This document shows positions 11,332-23,591 of a stretch of DNA of 64,000 nucleotides, one piece after another. Source of the stretch: Plantago ovata (taxonomy: Eukaryota > Streptophyta > Magnoliopsida > Lamiales > Plantaginaceae). The notes below the pieces were generated by a model that saw nothing but the letters and a program-made list of their open reading frames with translations, was not told the DNA's origin and made no database searches. The position numbers were made by a program, and so were the translations under genes. The number at the start of each line of letters is the position of its first letter. Position 1 is the first letter of the stretch. Location of the stretch: the NCBI GenBank assembly GCA_028274465.1, contig CM051455.1:71158985-71222984 (forward strand), given 5' to 3'.

Positions 11332-12548
11332 TGATGAACGCGGATGTCGTGCTCCGGATTCAGTCAAATAAATTTGTTATTTAGCCAAAGGCAATCCACA
11401 ACTACAACGAAAACCGTAGTGTAGCAGTAGAATGACTCGAGTGTCGTTCTCTTAGGATTATAACTAGCTTTATCTATTTAACAAGAGAATATAAAACAAC
11501 AGACAGATAGCAAAAGGGGTTTCTAGCAGATAATGGAGATTGGTGATAGTATGATCCTTCTTAGCATAACGGGTCGATAATCATGCATAAATTCCTCGGT
11601 CTTGCATAGAGATCTTTGAATCAATCTAGTGTCCTGTTGCAATTATTAAGCACTACGAAGATAATTGGTCTGACAAGTCAATCACTATTGTCCTAATGTG
11701 TTCCGTAATTATTCAACACTACGAAGATAAACTCGCGCACAGGTCGACGAGGGTCCAATTGTGCATAATAATTAATACAACATACGAGAATTTAGGTTGT
11801 GTCTGATCAACGAAATAAAGCAATGACACGGAGTATAATGCGCGATATAGCCATTAGCATGATTATCTTCCCTTTTCTAAGAATTCACATACTACCACCA
11901 ACGATAAGTTTAGCTACTCATAATAGGCATGCAATCAACAGAAATCATAGAAGAAAACATGTTGAAAGAATATAATAAAATAAGTAGAATAAAACTGTAA
12001 GATACAAAGTTACCGAAGGTTGTCAATCTCTGGATGATTGCGATCCTACGAGCTCCAAACTGCTATGAAAAAGAGTCCCCTAAGCTACGGACCCCCAGAA
12101 CAGGCTTTGGGAAGTCCCTACCTAAAACTACAGAGAGAGGTGGGAAAGTAGGTCTGGAAAGATATGATTTTCGGAGAAAACTGAGCAACTATGTATAGGC
12201 TTCGAATTATTGTGGGGCGGTTCGCCCCACACACGCGGCGGTTCGCCGGTGTGGGGCGGTTCGCCCCACCTATGCGGCGGTTCGCCCCGGAGAGAAATTT
12301 GTAGAATTCCACGTGTTCGACGCGTTTTTGGATTTCTTCCCCTTTTCGGACTCGGTTTCTGTCTTCTAGTAGCCTTCTAACCTCCAGATTTGGCCCCTAG
12401 ACTCCGAATCCTATCCGGAAACCTTCAGATACTCCAAATAGGCTTCTGGAACACCAATTCCTTGTGAACTTCAATATATTGGCCCGGAAATCCTCGAATT
12501 TCAACCAAAACCTGTAAAATAAAATCTAAAGGGAAACGTGACACTATT
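11332..12548 (-). repeat. Gypsy-A 5' LTR, main part
   Basis: This is the 3' portion of the 5' LTR in element sense, ending TTCATCA at 11332. It contains a TATA-like CCTATACATAG (12189-12199, sense strand minus) with a cluster of four GGCGGTTCGCC palindromes directly upstream in sense (12214-12288). The remaining 96 bp of the LTR resume at 19851 after Gypsy-B. Confidence 0.9.
12214..12288. repeat. GC-rich palindrome cluster upstream of the Gypsy-A LTR TATA box
   Basis: GGGGCGGTTCGCCCC lies at 12214-12228 and 12253-12267, with shorter GGCGGTTCGCC forms at 12237-12247 and 12276-12288. In element sense the cluster lies immediately upstream of the TATA-like box. Confidence 0.85.
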
Positions 12549-15171
12549 TGTAACGGTACCGGTTTTGAAAACAAAATATTTTCTTGAAAAAGGAAAAGAA
12601 AAATACTTTAATAACAACGGTCGGCAATAAATGCCCAAAATAATCTTTGACGCTAACAATAATAAATAATATCCAATGACAACTCAAGTCCGAATGAAGA
12701 CAATAAAAGTGTATTTTCTTATTTTGAAATAAAATCCCATGACACCCCAGACCCTTCTCTCAGTCGCTGGCATCCTAGTCACGCACATCCTCGGCAGCAT
12801 CTGGAAGGAAGGAATTTTGAAAAAACAAAAGAGTGTGAGATAAAGGATCTCAGTGAGGTTCTAAGTTAAAACAGAAAGTAAACAGTTTTAAAACAAAATC
12901 CTTTCAGAAAAAACGAGCAAACAGAACAGGACACAAATAACAGATTAACAGAACAGATACGTTGTAGACCGTTGGTGCAGCCCGCCTTATTGCTCCTACT
13001 CCCAGAATGCCCTTATAACTCCCTCCAGAGGGTGCACAACTCTGGACAGAAACAGAAACCCCCGTGTACTTTGGGGAAACGGATCCTACGACCCTAATAG
13101 ACCTCAGCGACTTCTGCCTCGCGTCTAAAATGGATTAGACTAGGCAATAACCAAGCAAACCCGATAGTCCTCTACTACCCAAGTCTACCTAGTTACGACC
13201 TAATCGACCGGTCACACAGAAACAGAACAGAAACAGAACAACAAATACAGATAGTTAACCCCGAGAGGTGTTCCTGCAGAAAGGTCAGTCCAGTACAGAG
13301 TAGCAACAAACAGAAATGTAAAAATTCATACTTAGGACTTATACTTTTACGCGGAAGCATACAGTAACACTATATAGTAATTGGTACAAACAGTCACATA
13401 GCCTTCCAGTTTTTCGCAAATAGTAGGTTTAGGGGTGAACACTCACCTTAACTTGCGAGCAAAGACCTTCAACGAGTAACGAGCTTTTACGGTTAACGAA
13501 CAAAGGAGAACCTAACAAGAAAGTACTAACACACTTTAGAAGTCGAACGGACGGAAGGAAAAAGGTTGAAAAGAAATGGTAAAGACGGGGTTCGAACTTG
13601 GGACCTCTAAGTTAGTCAAGCAAGAACCTAACCAACTAGGCTAGCAAGTCAGGTTATTACTAACTTACAAAAACAGAAACTAAGTTGAAACATTTTCAGA
13701 AACTCTTTCGGTCTTAAAATTCTGGAAATTACCAAAATACCCTCAGTGGCAAATTGCAAAAAGGTCCTTTTCAAAATCAGAAAGTTCAAACCAAAACCAG
13801 AAGTTGTCCAAAAATACTTAACAGTCTTCACAGAACAAAAAGGTTTACGAAAAAAAGCTTTCTGTCAGTCAGCTACGGTCAAAGGTAAAATTGCAAAAAG
13901 ATCCTTTAAGTTTTCAGTCTTCCCAAATCAGTCCACAGAGTTCAAAACAATATCAACCAAGTCCAAAACAGTCCTTTCGAGGTCAACAGAAACCCATGGT
14001 CAACATACGAGGTCAAAATTCACAAGTCCAGCCAAACAGTAACTACACTAACAACCTAAGTCCCGGTTCTCGGTTCGAAATAATTAACAAGGTCAGATCG
14101 ATCAAGGGCAAAACAGTCCAAGGGTAAAATTGTCAAGTCCAGATTTCGTAGGGGTAAAATGGTCCAAAATAGAAAGTACGAACTGAAAATCAAAAAGAAA
14201 AGAAACGAAAGGAAGCAGAAAATACCTTCAAACGGAATCGAGTGAGATGAACTGCGAATTAAAAAGAAAACAAAAGGATTAAAAGATTCAACTTCGAGAT
14301 TCGAATATTAGTCAAGCAAGAACAGAGCCGGACAGAGGCTTACCTAACCGAACGGAGAAGATGAACAGTACTAACAGGGACGGAGCGAACGAACGGAACG
14401 GGACACGAATCCACTGCGAATCAACGAAACAATGATCTCTAAATCCAAATCTTAATCGATAAATGGACCCAACCAGAAAACGGAGACGAAGAGCACCACT
14501 TACCGAAAGGAAAACGGATCGGAGCACGTGCGAGACAGAGCTGGGCGGCTTTAGGACGGAGCCGGATCGGATCGGCGGTGAGCTGAACGGGACAGCTGAA
14601 TCCGGACGGAGAACGGCGCGGTTGGGATCCGGTCGGACAGATCGAGCAGCGGCGGAGCTCGATCGGTCCATGGACGGCGGCGCGAACGGCACAGAGGCGG
14701 CACGGCTCGGGATCGGCGGCGATGGCAGGAAGCAGCAAAACGGTGGTGATGAGATGATGATGATTTGATGGTGATGAACAATGAAGAAACATAGTTTCTT
14801 TCTTGCTCTCAGGTGGCTGCGCGTGGAGAAGAGAAGGGAGGGAAAGAAAAGTGAAAATGACATGAGATGAAAATAAATTAGGTTTAGGGTTTTGTGAACT
14901 TGGACCATCAGATGGGCCTTACGGATTGGGCCACGAAATTAGACCAAGAGAAAAGGCCAGCAATAGTTACGATTTGGGCCAAAGGAAGAGTAAAATCAGA
15001 TTGCTAGTTAGCCCACGAGTGGGACGAGACGAATTACTACTACGCGAAAATTCTAAAGTCGAACTCAATTGCGCGGGAAAAAAAATAAAAATTAAATTAC
15101 CAACTCAATTACTCGGGTAATTAATTGAATTAAAATAAAATAAAATTTAGTACAAAATACGGGATGTTACA
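12549..15171 (-). repeat. Gypsy-B 3' LTR (left copy)
   Basis: This 2,623-bp LTR is nearly identical to 17209-19845. It contains a tRNA-like Pol III signature at about 13580-13653, a CpG-rich block at about 14463-14768 (shadow open frames only) and a short TTTAGGG-like telobox near 14880. No protein is supported. Confidence 0.92.
13580..13653 (-). other. tRNA-like A-box/B-box segment inside the Gypsy-B LTR
   Basis: On the minus strand CTAGCCTAGTTGGTTAGG resembles a Pol III A box with D-loop, and GTTCGAACCCC resembles the B box with T-loop, about 35-40 bases apart as in tRNA genes. The second copy lies at 18256-18329. The acceptor stem is not convincing, so this looks like a tRNA-derived fossil (SINE head type), not a working tRNA gene. 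Confidence 0.5.
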
Positions 15172-17208
15172 CTCCACCACCCTTACAAGAAGTTTCGTCC
15201 TTGAAACTTAACTAGCGTGAGGCTAACGAAACTTGGAACGGAGAATCGAAAGTCTTCAACTTCAAACGCCGGATCCAACGAACACGTTCGCAAGTCAAAG
15301 GTTAATAGAGTCCGTAGCTAACCTAAATGAGTTAAAGCTTGCCTCTTCAACCAGAACCTCCAACTAATGATCATTGATAAATAGTCGGTAGCTTAACCCT
15401 CAAGTTAATCTATCATTTAGCCACACTTGCCGAGGGAGTCTCATGTCCGATCATACTATAAGCTCTTGGCACCACTTCCTTGGCTCGTAAATGTCTTGCC
15501 TCCAGATTTTTCTTCTTCAACCAGAGAGTTGCGTCTCGGACAAGCACTAATTTTATGCTTCTTGCTGCCACAAGCCACACAACACCTTTTTCCTCCAGCA
15601 GTTCTCCTTCTCATGAGTTGCTTCTCCGCAGAAGTTGCGATTTCTCCTAGTTAACTCCCTAGTATTATCAACGAGTTGACGAGGTCGACTTTGCCGCTAA
15701 TTTCGAGCATGCTTGGATGGAAACGGACGATCCTTGTTATCCTTGCTTCTCATGTGATCAAAACGTCTTTTCCATATCGATGAGGTTCATAGCACTCAAG
15801 CTCTCCTAAACCATTCTACACTTCACCAGCCCTTTTCACAGCTTTCGTGTAGGTTGACATCTCGATCCCGAACAAGCAGTACCGAATCTATGATTTCAAA
15901 CCCTTCACGAAAAGTCGTATCTTCTCCCTCTCGTAATTCGCCCACGTGCGATCAACTTGGTCTTGTCTCCACTTTGCGTTTACGGTTCTCCAACAATTTC
16001 GCGGTTCTTTGCCAAATTGAAAAGCTTTTAACTCAATCCTCCTTTCGTCAGGGTAGTGCAAGATCTAGAACAAACTCTCCATGCTCTCAAGTCAAACTCG
16101 GCCTTTCGAGCATTTGGTGCTCATCGAATCTCTTCGGTTGGGAACGAGCAAATCGTTTGACTGCTTGGTCGATCGCTAGTGGTGGTGACGGTGTGACCGG
16201 ATGAGCAGGGGGCGGCCTAGCATTGCACATGCTCTCACTGATGTTGCCCAAAGCTGCGATGATCCGCTCCACTTGGTCTTGAGTGTCAACATTGTTGTTG
16301 TTGCAATTGTCGGTGCTGCCGTTACCGCGAGTGTTTCTTCTTGGAGGCCATCCCATCGCAATTAGTCTAAGATCAGTAACGTGATTAACGTCCTCAAGCG
16401 TGGCTTAACGTGAACTAAGACACTAACTTAAGTCAATCTAACGTGAACGAGCAGGAGACGTGTAAAAGTAAACAAGATTACTAAGGTCAAATTCAAATTA
16501 GGGAGTCATTAGGAAAAAAAACAACTAATCACTAAGTAAACCCTCGAGCGTGTCTAACCTAGCATACAAGGCAGACATAAATTGAAAATAAAAGTAATGA
16601 TAAGGCATAAATAACAAATTCATATGTTGTAGAAAAGGATCATAAACATTAAGCATGCAATGAAAGTGTTCTCTCACAAAGTGATCAGTCATTTGACCTC
16701 AGTTAACACGAATCACATAAACAGTCGGCCGCCTGCCAGTGATTTATGTCGACTTTGGTTAAACAATAGATTACTGTATGACAGAATCAAGCAGGATCAT
16801 GTATGAATTTCAACAAGTAAAATAGATGCATATATAAATGTTTAAACCCTAAAACACGCATTAAATGACATTATAGTAAGTAAACATACTTTTAAACAAA
16901 TTCTCATACATCTAGAAGAAACAATGTTATCGCCTTAAGGAAAATGAACAAAACATCAATAGGAAGCTTGTGAACTTAGTAGGAGTTAAACAGAATGAAC
17001 AGCAAGATAGTTTCGGAAGACGGAAGACAGTAGGACAGTTAAAAGACGAACATAATGGTTCAGAGTTAATGCGGAAGACCAAACTTTAGGAGAGACAGAA
17101 CGAAGACTACTCAATCTAATCCAGCGACTTGGACCCTCACACGCACCCCAAAGGCCAGAAGACCCTATCCTAGCAAGCTCGAATTTGAACTCAAGCTCTG
17201 ATACCAAC
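15172..17208 (-). pseudogene. Gypsy-B interior with gag remnants
   Basis: The minus strand near 16087-16356 reads a gag N-terminus of the plant gypsy type (PPRRNTRGN, an N-rich run, then FARSQPKRFDEH). Near 15540-15582 a CCHC knuckle CVACGSKKHKISAC is visible. No protease, RT, RNase H or integrase motif was found. The 2-kb interior is too short for a complete gypsy gene set, so this is a non-autonomous or deleted fossil copy. Confidence 0.7.
17191..17206 (-). other. Gypsy-B primer-binding site
   Basis: In element sense TGGTATCAGAGCTTGA starts two bases after the 5' LTR end. This is the common plant site complementary to initiator tRNA-Met. Confidence 0.92.
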
Positions 17209-19845
17209 TGTAACGGTACCGGTTTTGAAAACAAAATATTTTCTTGAAAAAGGAAAATCGAAAAATACTTTAATAACAACGGTCGGCAATAAATGCCCAA
17301 AATAATCTTTGACGCTAACAATAATAAATAATATCCAATGACAACTCAAGTTCGAATGAACAACGAATGAAGACAATAAAAGTGTATCTTCTTATTTTGA
17401 AATAAAATCCCATGACACCCCAGACCCTTCTCTCAGTCGCTGGCATCCTAGTCACGCACATCCTCGGCAGCATCTGGAAGGAAGGAATTTTGAAAAAACA
17501 AAAGAGTGTGAGATAAAGGATCTCAGTGAGGTTCTAAGTTAAAACAGAAAGTAAACAGTTTTAAAACAAAATCCTTTCAGAAAAAACGAGCAAACAGAAC
17601 AGGACACAAATAACAAATTAACAGAACAGATACGTTGTAGACCGTTGGTGCAGCCCGCCTTATTGCTCCTACTCCCAGAATGCCCTTATAACTCCCTCCA
17701 GAGGGTGCACAACTCTGGACAGAAACAGAAACCCCCGTGTACTTTGGGGAAACAGATTCTACGACCCTAATAGACCTCAGCGACTTCTGCCTCGCGTCTA
17801 AAAGGGATTAGACTAGGCAATAACCAAGCAAACCCGATAGTCCTCTACTACCCAAGTCTACCTAGTTACGACCTAATCGACCGGTCACACAGAAACAGAA
17901 CAGAAACAGAACAACAGATACAGATAGTTAACCCCGAGAGGTGTTCCTGCAGAAAGGTCAGTCCAGTACAGAGTAGCAACAAACAGAAATGTAAAAAGTC
18001 ATACTTAGGACTTATACTTTTACGCGGAAGCATACAGTAAACACTATATAGTAATTGGTACAAACAGTCACATAGCCTTCCAGTTTTTCGCAAATAGTAG
18101 GTTTAGGGGTGAACTCTCACCTTAACTTGCGAGCAAAGACCTTCAACGAGTAACGAGCTTTTACGGTTAACGAACAAAGGAGAGCCTAACAAGAAAGTAC
18201 TAAACACACTTTAGAAGTCGAACGGACGGAAGGAAAAAGGTTGAAAAGAAATGGTAAAGACGGGGTTCGAACTCGGGACCTCTAAGTTAGTCAAGCAAGA
18301 ACCTAACCAACTAGGCTAGCAAGTCAGGTTATTACTAACTTACAAAAACAGAAACTAAGTTGAAACATTTTCAGAAACTCTTTCGCTCTTCAAATTCTAG
18401 AAATTACCAAAATACCCTCAGTGGCAAATTGCAAAAAGGTCCTTTTCAAAATCAGAAAGTTCAAACCAAAACCAGAAGTTGTCCAAAAATACTTAACAGT
18501 CTTCACAGAACAAAAAGGTTTACGAAAAAAAGCTTTCTGTCAGTCAGCTACAGTCAAAGGTAAAATTGCAAAAAGATCCTTTAAGTTTTCAGTCTTCCCA
18601 AATCAGTCCACAGAGTTCAAAACAATATCAATCAAGTCCAAAACAGTCCTTTCGAGGTCAACAGAAACCCATGGTCAACATACGAGGTCAAAATTCACAA
18701 GTCCAGCCAAACTGTAACTACACTAACAACCTAAGTCCCGGTTCTCGGTTTGAAATAATTAACAAGGTCAGATCGATCAAGGGCAAAACAGTCCAAGGGT
18801 AAAATTGTCAAGTCCAGATTTCGTAGGGGTAAAATGGTCCAAAATAGAAAGTACGAACTGAAAATCAAAAAGAAAAGAAACAAAAGGAAGCAGAAAATAC
18901 CTTCAAACGGAATCGAGTGAGATGAACTGCGAATTAAAAAGAAAACAAAAGGATTAAAAGATTCAACTTCGAGATTCGAATATTAGTCAAGCAATAACAG
19001 AGCCGGACAGAGGCTTACCCAACCGAACGGAGAAGATGAACAGTACTAACAGGGACGGAGTGAACGAACGGAACGGGACACGAATCCACTGCGAATCAAC
19101 GAAACAATGATCTCTAAATCCAAATCTTAATCGATAAATGGACCCAACCAGAAAACGGAGACGAAGAGCACCACTTACCGAAAGGAAAATGGATCGGAGC
19201 ACGTGCGAGACAGAGCTGGGCGGCTTTAGGACGGAGCCGGATCGGATCGGCGGTGAGCTGAACGGGACAGCTGAATCGGGACGGAGAACGGCGCGGTTGG
19301 GATCCGGTCGGACAGATCGAGCAGCGGCGGAGCTCGATCGGTCCATGGACGGCGGCGCCAACGGCACAGAGGCGGCGCGGCTCGGGATCGGCGGCGATGG
19401 CAGGAAGCAGCAAACGGTGGTGATGAGATGATGATGATTTGATGGTGATGAACAGTGAAGAAACATAGTTTCTTTCTTGCTCTCAGGTGGCTGCGCGTGG
19501 AGAAGAGAAGGGAGGGAAAGAAAAGTGAAAATGACATGAGATGAAAATAAATTAGGTTTAGGGTTTTGTGAACTTGGACCATCAGATGGGCCTCTCGGAT
19601 TGGGCCACGAAATTGGACCAAGAGAAAAGACCAGCAATAGTTACGATTTGGGCCAAAGGAAGAGTAAAATCAGATTGCTAGTTAGCCCACGAGTGGGACG
19701 AGACGAATTACTACTACGCGAAAATTCTAAAGTCGAACTCAATTGCGCGGGAAAAAAAATAAAAATTAAATTACCAACTCAATTACTCGGGTAATTAATT
19801 GAATTAAAATAAAATAAAATTTAGTACAAAATACAGGATTTTACA
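17209..19845 (-). repeat. Gypsy-B 5' LTR (right copy)
   Basis: This 2,637-bp LTR pairs with 12549-15171. It differs by scattered substitutions and a few short indels, including an 11-bp one near 17360. The tRNA-like segment recurs at 18256-18329. Confidence 0.92.
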
Positions 19846-19850
19846 CTATT

Positions 19851-19946
19851 CTAATAAAATGCATTAAAATATAGCTAAATTAACATAGAGGATAACTAAA
19901 ATAGGTGAAAAAGACTCGAATGAAAGTGTAAAATACACATTCATCA
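19851..19946 (-). repeat. Gypsy-A 5' LTR, outer end
   Basis: These 96 bp match 5992-6087 in the other Gypsy-A LTR and complete the LTR interrupted at 12548. The LTR terminus (sense TGATGAATG) is at 19946. Sequence beyond it is host DNA. Confidence 0.9.
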
Positions 19947-21266
19947 ATGATTCTACAGAATATGCTAGCAAGGCGTAATGCCTCCTAGCTGTTCTGCTTC
20001 TCGATCTTTTTCATTTCTACTCTCCCTCCTTCATAACGGGGATGAAGTAGTTAGATTGTGTCCAAGACGGTGCATCAAAGCTCGTCTGCCACAGGCCCCC
20101 CATACCCTAAAGTATACAATGAGCTCATTTCTCAGGGACGTGGGTGGATGCTTCCTTCCTTGGAGAACGGAGATAGAAACATACTTTTTGTTGTTATGTT
20201 CGACTTAGATAAAGATCTTTGTAATATTTAGTATGCGAATGTGATATCAACATTGTAATCTGTTTTTCAGTGAATGAATAAAGATTTGTTGAATGTTGAA
20301 TATTATGTTCTGCATTTTAATTGGCCTTATGTGGATTTCAAATGTGACTTTTAAGTACACTCTAAGCAACTTTTTGTTGCATTTGAATTTAGTACATGGA
20401 TCTGTAACATGGATTACTGATTCTGTTTCTTGTTGTGAAGTTCTTAAAAGTTCTTTCTCATCCAATTCACAAACTAGGCACAGTGGCACACTTCCAAAAT
20501 TCTGGTTAACAGGAAAAAGTCTTTTATGAATAAGATCATATATCCGTTTCAACATGGGTCTTATCCAGAAAGAAAAATTAATTGGTATGTTGTTTGTTCT
20601 GTTCTAGGAAGAAGCATCATTTATGAATAAGATCATTTTTTTTTTTGGTTTTGTTGTTTGGATTGGTGAGTCTGAGGGTTATGAAATACTCGTTCAAGTA
20701 ATGTGTTATGTTGTAGGGAGAATGAGATGAAGTAGTATTTTATTCATGTTTCTTTTGCGTCCTATGGTCACAGTTTTGTGCTATTTATTGATCTAATTAA
20801 CTGTTATCAAGGCTATGTATAAAATTTACTTTTGGTTGAATCAAAGTTGTGCCTTTTTATTATCATTTACTATTTTTTTTTATTGTATTGTATTTAGTAA
20901 TATTGTGTGAAAATGATCTATTGCATAAATAAAAGGGAAGAAAACAAATAAGAGAAAATAAATAGACATAGCCTTTTCATTGAAATCATGTAAGCACAGC
21001 AGAAACCAGTACATTGATTCCAAAAAGACTTAAAAATATAACCAAATCTGAAAATAAAAGAATGGCCTAGACCATGCCACTCTTCACCGGGGCAATGGTC
21101 CCTGAGATCCTGGAACACATTGTTCATGATCTCAGGATGAGATACCACACTGATCTCCATGAGACCAACCTTGATTTCAGTTGCCTGCTGGCTCACCTCA
21201 ATATGCTCAGACCTCACAATAGATAGCCTTGATGCCAGGTCAGTAGCTTGCCAAAATGGACCTCTC
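19947..21266. other. host flank, no gene recognised
   Basis: Directly after the Gypsy-A terminus lie short open frames and, near 20272-20283, an AATGAATAAAG string that would serve as a plus-strand poly(A) signal. This could be the severed 3' end of a transcript whose upstream part was displaced by Gypsy-A, but no protein is recognisable. The rest is AT-rich. The minus-strand frame at 20918-21493 extends in from the right. Confidence 0.3.
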
Positions 21267-21407
21267 CTATTGCAGTTCTCTAGCATGAGCCTTGAACTGC
21301 ATGATACATCTTGAATGTTGAGTCTGATACTTATCACCAATGGTCCAGGTGACCTTAGGCTCGTAGTTGAACTTGGCAGGATAAGAAATAGAGGCAGAGG
21401 AGGCCAT
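21060..21407 (-). pseudogene. unrecognised decayed coding segment
   Basis: On the minus strand ATG at 21407 starts a 46-codon frame (MASSASISYPAKFNYEPKVT) with ordinary protein-like composition. In a shifted frame a further protein-like stretch follows (WQATDLASRLSIVRSEHIEV, then ATEIKVGLMEISVVSHPEIM). The codon texture suggests a former gene with a frame break near 21270. I do not recognise the family. Confidence 0.3.
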
Positions 21408-21493
21408 TTTAAATTTATTTTTTCTTTCTTTTTGTATATGAAAATTTCTTGAATGTGAGTAGTGATGAATCCTGACCCCTTGCTATTGGCCAA

Positions 21494-22369
21494 TGAATCC
21501 GGCTATCCTATGCTGTGGCTTTTCAAATAAACCATCTACAGTATTTACCATGCAAAAAAGCTGCTTTGATCCATTGAAATTGCTGAAAAATTAAAAAATG
21601 GACTATTAGCATGTAGTTTTCTGATTTTTGTAACAATCTATGAAAACAAATAATGTGTTATAACATGTAAATTACTGTTGCTGTGCCATGTGATGTAATG
21701 TGTGATAACGTGTAAATTACTGTTGCTGAAAAGGATTGTCAAGTTTTTTTGTTGCTACTGACTGGTAAACATGCACTACATGATACTGCAAGTGCTGAAT
21801 AGGCACCACCCATGAGCAATCAACGGTGAATTTTACATGTACTGTAAAATGGAAATTCCAATTTTGGTTTCTCTGGATGTTATGCACAACGTGGAGAGGA
21901 ACTTCTGATAAGTTGTAGCAAGAGGACATAAGTATGATGGAATTTTTAGTATTTGCATAAGTGTGCATGACCTCTTATTCTCATACCATTGACAGTTTGG
22001 GATCGTTCATGAGAATGCAGAAACTGTTAGTTCATTTGTTTGTGTTAGTGTGGATATATATATGGTAGATATCATTTTCAGTTTATGAAATTGGAATTGG
22101 TCAGTAATGTTATGCCCGGATTCATGATCGAAGGTGCTACGAAGGTCCAAGAGGAATATACTTGGTGGATTTTTTCCAGAGACAGTTGCGATGGATGGCA
22201 GGTGTGCTATTTATGGCCTAATATGCACTGGGCTTATCTCTGCATGTTATGTTCAAATTGTATTATTCAGTATTTCTATTTGATTCACGTACTGACTATG
22301 TTCTATTTGTTTGAATAAATCCATCATTATTTGATTATATAATGCCAGTGATAATGTATGTCATGTTCG
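21494..22369. other. intergenic, nothing supported
   Basis: AT-rich sequence with a short imperfect repeat of a GTAAATTACTGTTGCTG string near 21669 and 21713. A 39-codon open stretch from 22085 ends at a GT-like boundary, but I see no partner exon or family. Confidence 0.3.
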
Positions 22370-23400
22370 AAAAATTAAGGATTTGGGCCTGGACTGGATA
22401 AAAGTCCAACAAAAATCATATACATACGTAATCGGCCTAAAGAAAAGTCTAACATCCATTCGGCCCATTACCGCATTTAGCCCAAAATCGATAATAAAAT
22501 AACCGGGTTTTCTAGGGTTAGCGTTATTCAAATCAATTAGGGATTTCTTAAAAATTATGGTCATATTTGGAGATTTCACCAAATCACGTTTCTAGGGTTA
22601 GGGTTCATCAAATCAATTTGGGATTTCTAAAATTGATTTTGGAATTTAATACCCCAATTCTAAAAAAATCATATACAATTAATGGGCCTTAACATAGACT
22701 TTGGACTTTAGCAAGAGGAAAGCCCAACAAAAATCATAAAATATGTAATGGGCTGGAGATGAAGGAAGCCCAAAATAACAATTTGATTGATCTGTCAACA
22801 GACATTCCGGCCTATTAACCACTTTTGGCCCAAATCCATAATAATATTTCTAGGTTTTCGAGGGTTTTGTCAAATCAATTTGGGAATTATCCCGAAAATG
22901 AAGGGCGTTTTTTGGGATTTCAGCAAATGAATTTTCTGAGGTTAAGGTTTATCACATTAGATTTGGGATTTTCAAACGCCTAATGTTAATTTGGGGATGA
23001 AATCGATCTGGTCATATAATGCCCCAATTTTCTAGGGTTAGGGTTTTACAAATCAATTTGGGATTCCTCAAAAAAACTAAGGGCGTATTTGGGGATTTCA
23101 CCAAATCAAATTTCTGGGGTTAGGGTCCATCAAATCAATTTGTGATTTATAAACAATTAAGGGCGTATTTGGGTGTTTCATCAAATCCAAATTCTAGTGT
23201 TAATTGGGGGAGCTCACGAAATCGATTTGGGAATTTAGTGCCCTAAATGTCTAGGGTTCGGGTGTTTCTAATCCATTTGGGGTTTCTTAAAAATTAAGGA
23301 TGTATTCGGGGATTTCACCAAATTAATTTGGTGGTGTTAGGGTTCATCATATCAATTTCTCAAACGCCAAGTGTTAATTTGGGGATTTTTTAAATTTATT
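22370..23400. repeat. degenerate tandem array, unit about 80 bp, telobox-rich
   Basis: Units share the pattern TTCTAGGGTTAGGGTT, then ATCAAATCAATTTGGGATTT, then AAAAATTAAGGGCGTATTTG, then GGGATTTCACCAAATC. Clear starts lie near 23028, 23110, 23193, 23250 and 23330, about 80 bp apart, with older diverged units to the left from about 22500. AGGGTTAGGGTT resembles the plant telomere repeat and telobox. No coding function. Confidence 0.75.
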
Positions 23401-23591
23401 TTCTTGCGTTTTTTACTACTTCAATGTAAAACATACTATAAATTTCCCTAAATTTAGTCCTTTCGGTAAAATTAGAATGATACATTCAGGAAAGATTACC
23501 ATGCCCCCGCGCAAGGATGACAAGCACAAATCCAGTAATGGCCCCAAACATATACTATACCAGAAAATTAAACACATGGTACATGGGTGAA

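Larger units (their letters stand above)
12549..19845 (-). mobile_element. Gypsy-B: LARD-like LTR element nested in the Gypsy-A LTR
   Basis: The element is flanked by the 5-bp target duplication CTATT (12544-12548 and 19846-19850), and removing it restores the host LTR exactly. LTRs are 12549-15171 and 17209-19845, with ends TGTAA...TTACA. On the minus strand the 5' LTR is the right-hand one; the primer-binding site TGGTATCAGAGC lies at 17191-17206 and the polypurine tract (AAGGGTGGTGGAG) next to 15171. The 2.04-kb interior keeps only gag scraps. A hand count finds about 38 differences between the LTRs (about 1.4 %), so the insertion is young, perhaps 0.5-1.1 million years at commonly used plant rates. 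Confidence 0.93.
5894..19946 (-). mobile_element. Gypsy-A: non-autonomous Athila/Tat-like Ty3/gypsy element, interrupted by Gypsy-B
   Basis: LTR ends are TGATGAA...TTCATCA. The primer-binding site (11311-11328) matches the TGGCGCCGTTGCCGGGGA type used by Athila/Tat elements (tRNA-Asp in that family), apart from one base. The interior codes only for gag and protease (9028-11187); no RT, RNase H or integrase is recognisable in the 3-kb remainder. The left (3') LTR survives only as 194 bp and is fused to a copia LTR. The right (5') LTR is 11332-12548 plus 19851-19946, split by Gypsy-B. No target duplication can be checked because the left end is lost. A broken fossil with a small number of breaks. 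Its sister copy is at 43408-53663. Confidence 0.9.

Noticed and set aside
13580-13653. Functional tRNA gene
   Set aside because: A- and B-box-like strings are present, but no good acceptor stem or anticodon arm could be drawn, and the site is in an LTR.
14312-14908. Overlapping long open frames on both strands in the CpG-rich part of the Gypsy-B LTR (also 18987-19637)
   Set aside because: They lie inside an LTR, occur in both LTR copies, are Arg/Ser/Pro-rich in several frames at once and match no family. Base composition explains them.
22085-22318. 77-aa open frame, plus strand
   Set aside because: No recognisable domain and no partner exon found.
22370-23400. Interstitial telomere or chromosome-fusion remnant
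   Set aside because: Only one or two TTAGGG-like steps per 80-bp unit; the unit is a satellite-like repeat, not a telomere run.
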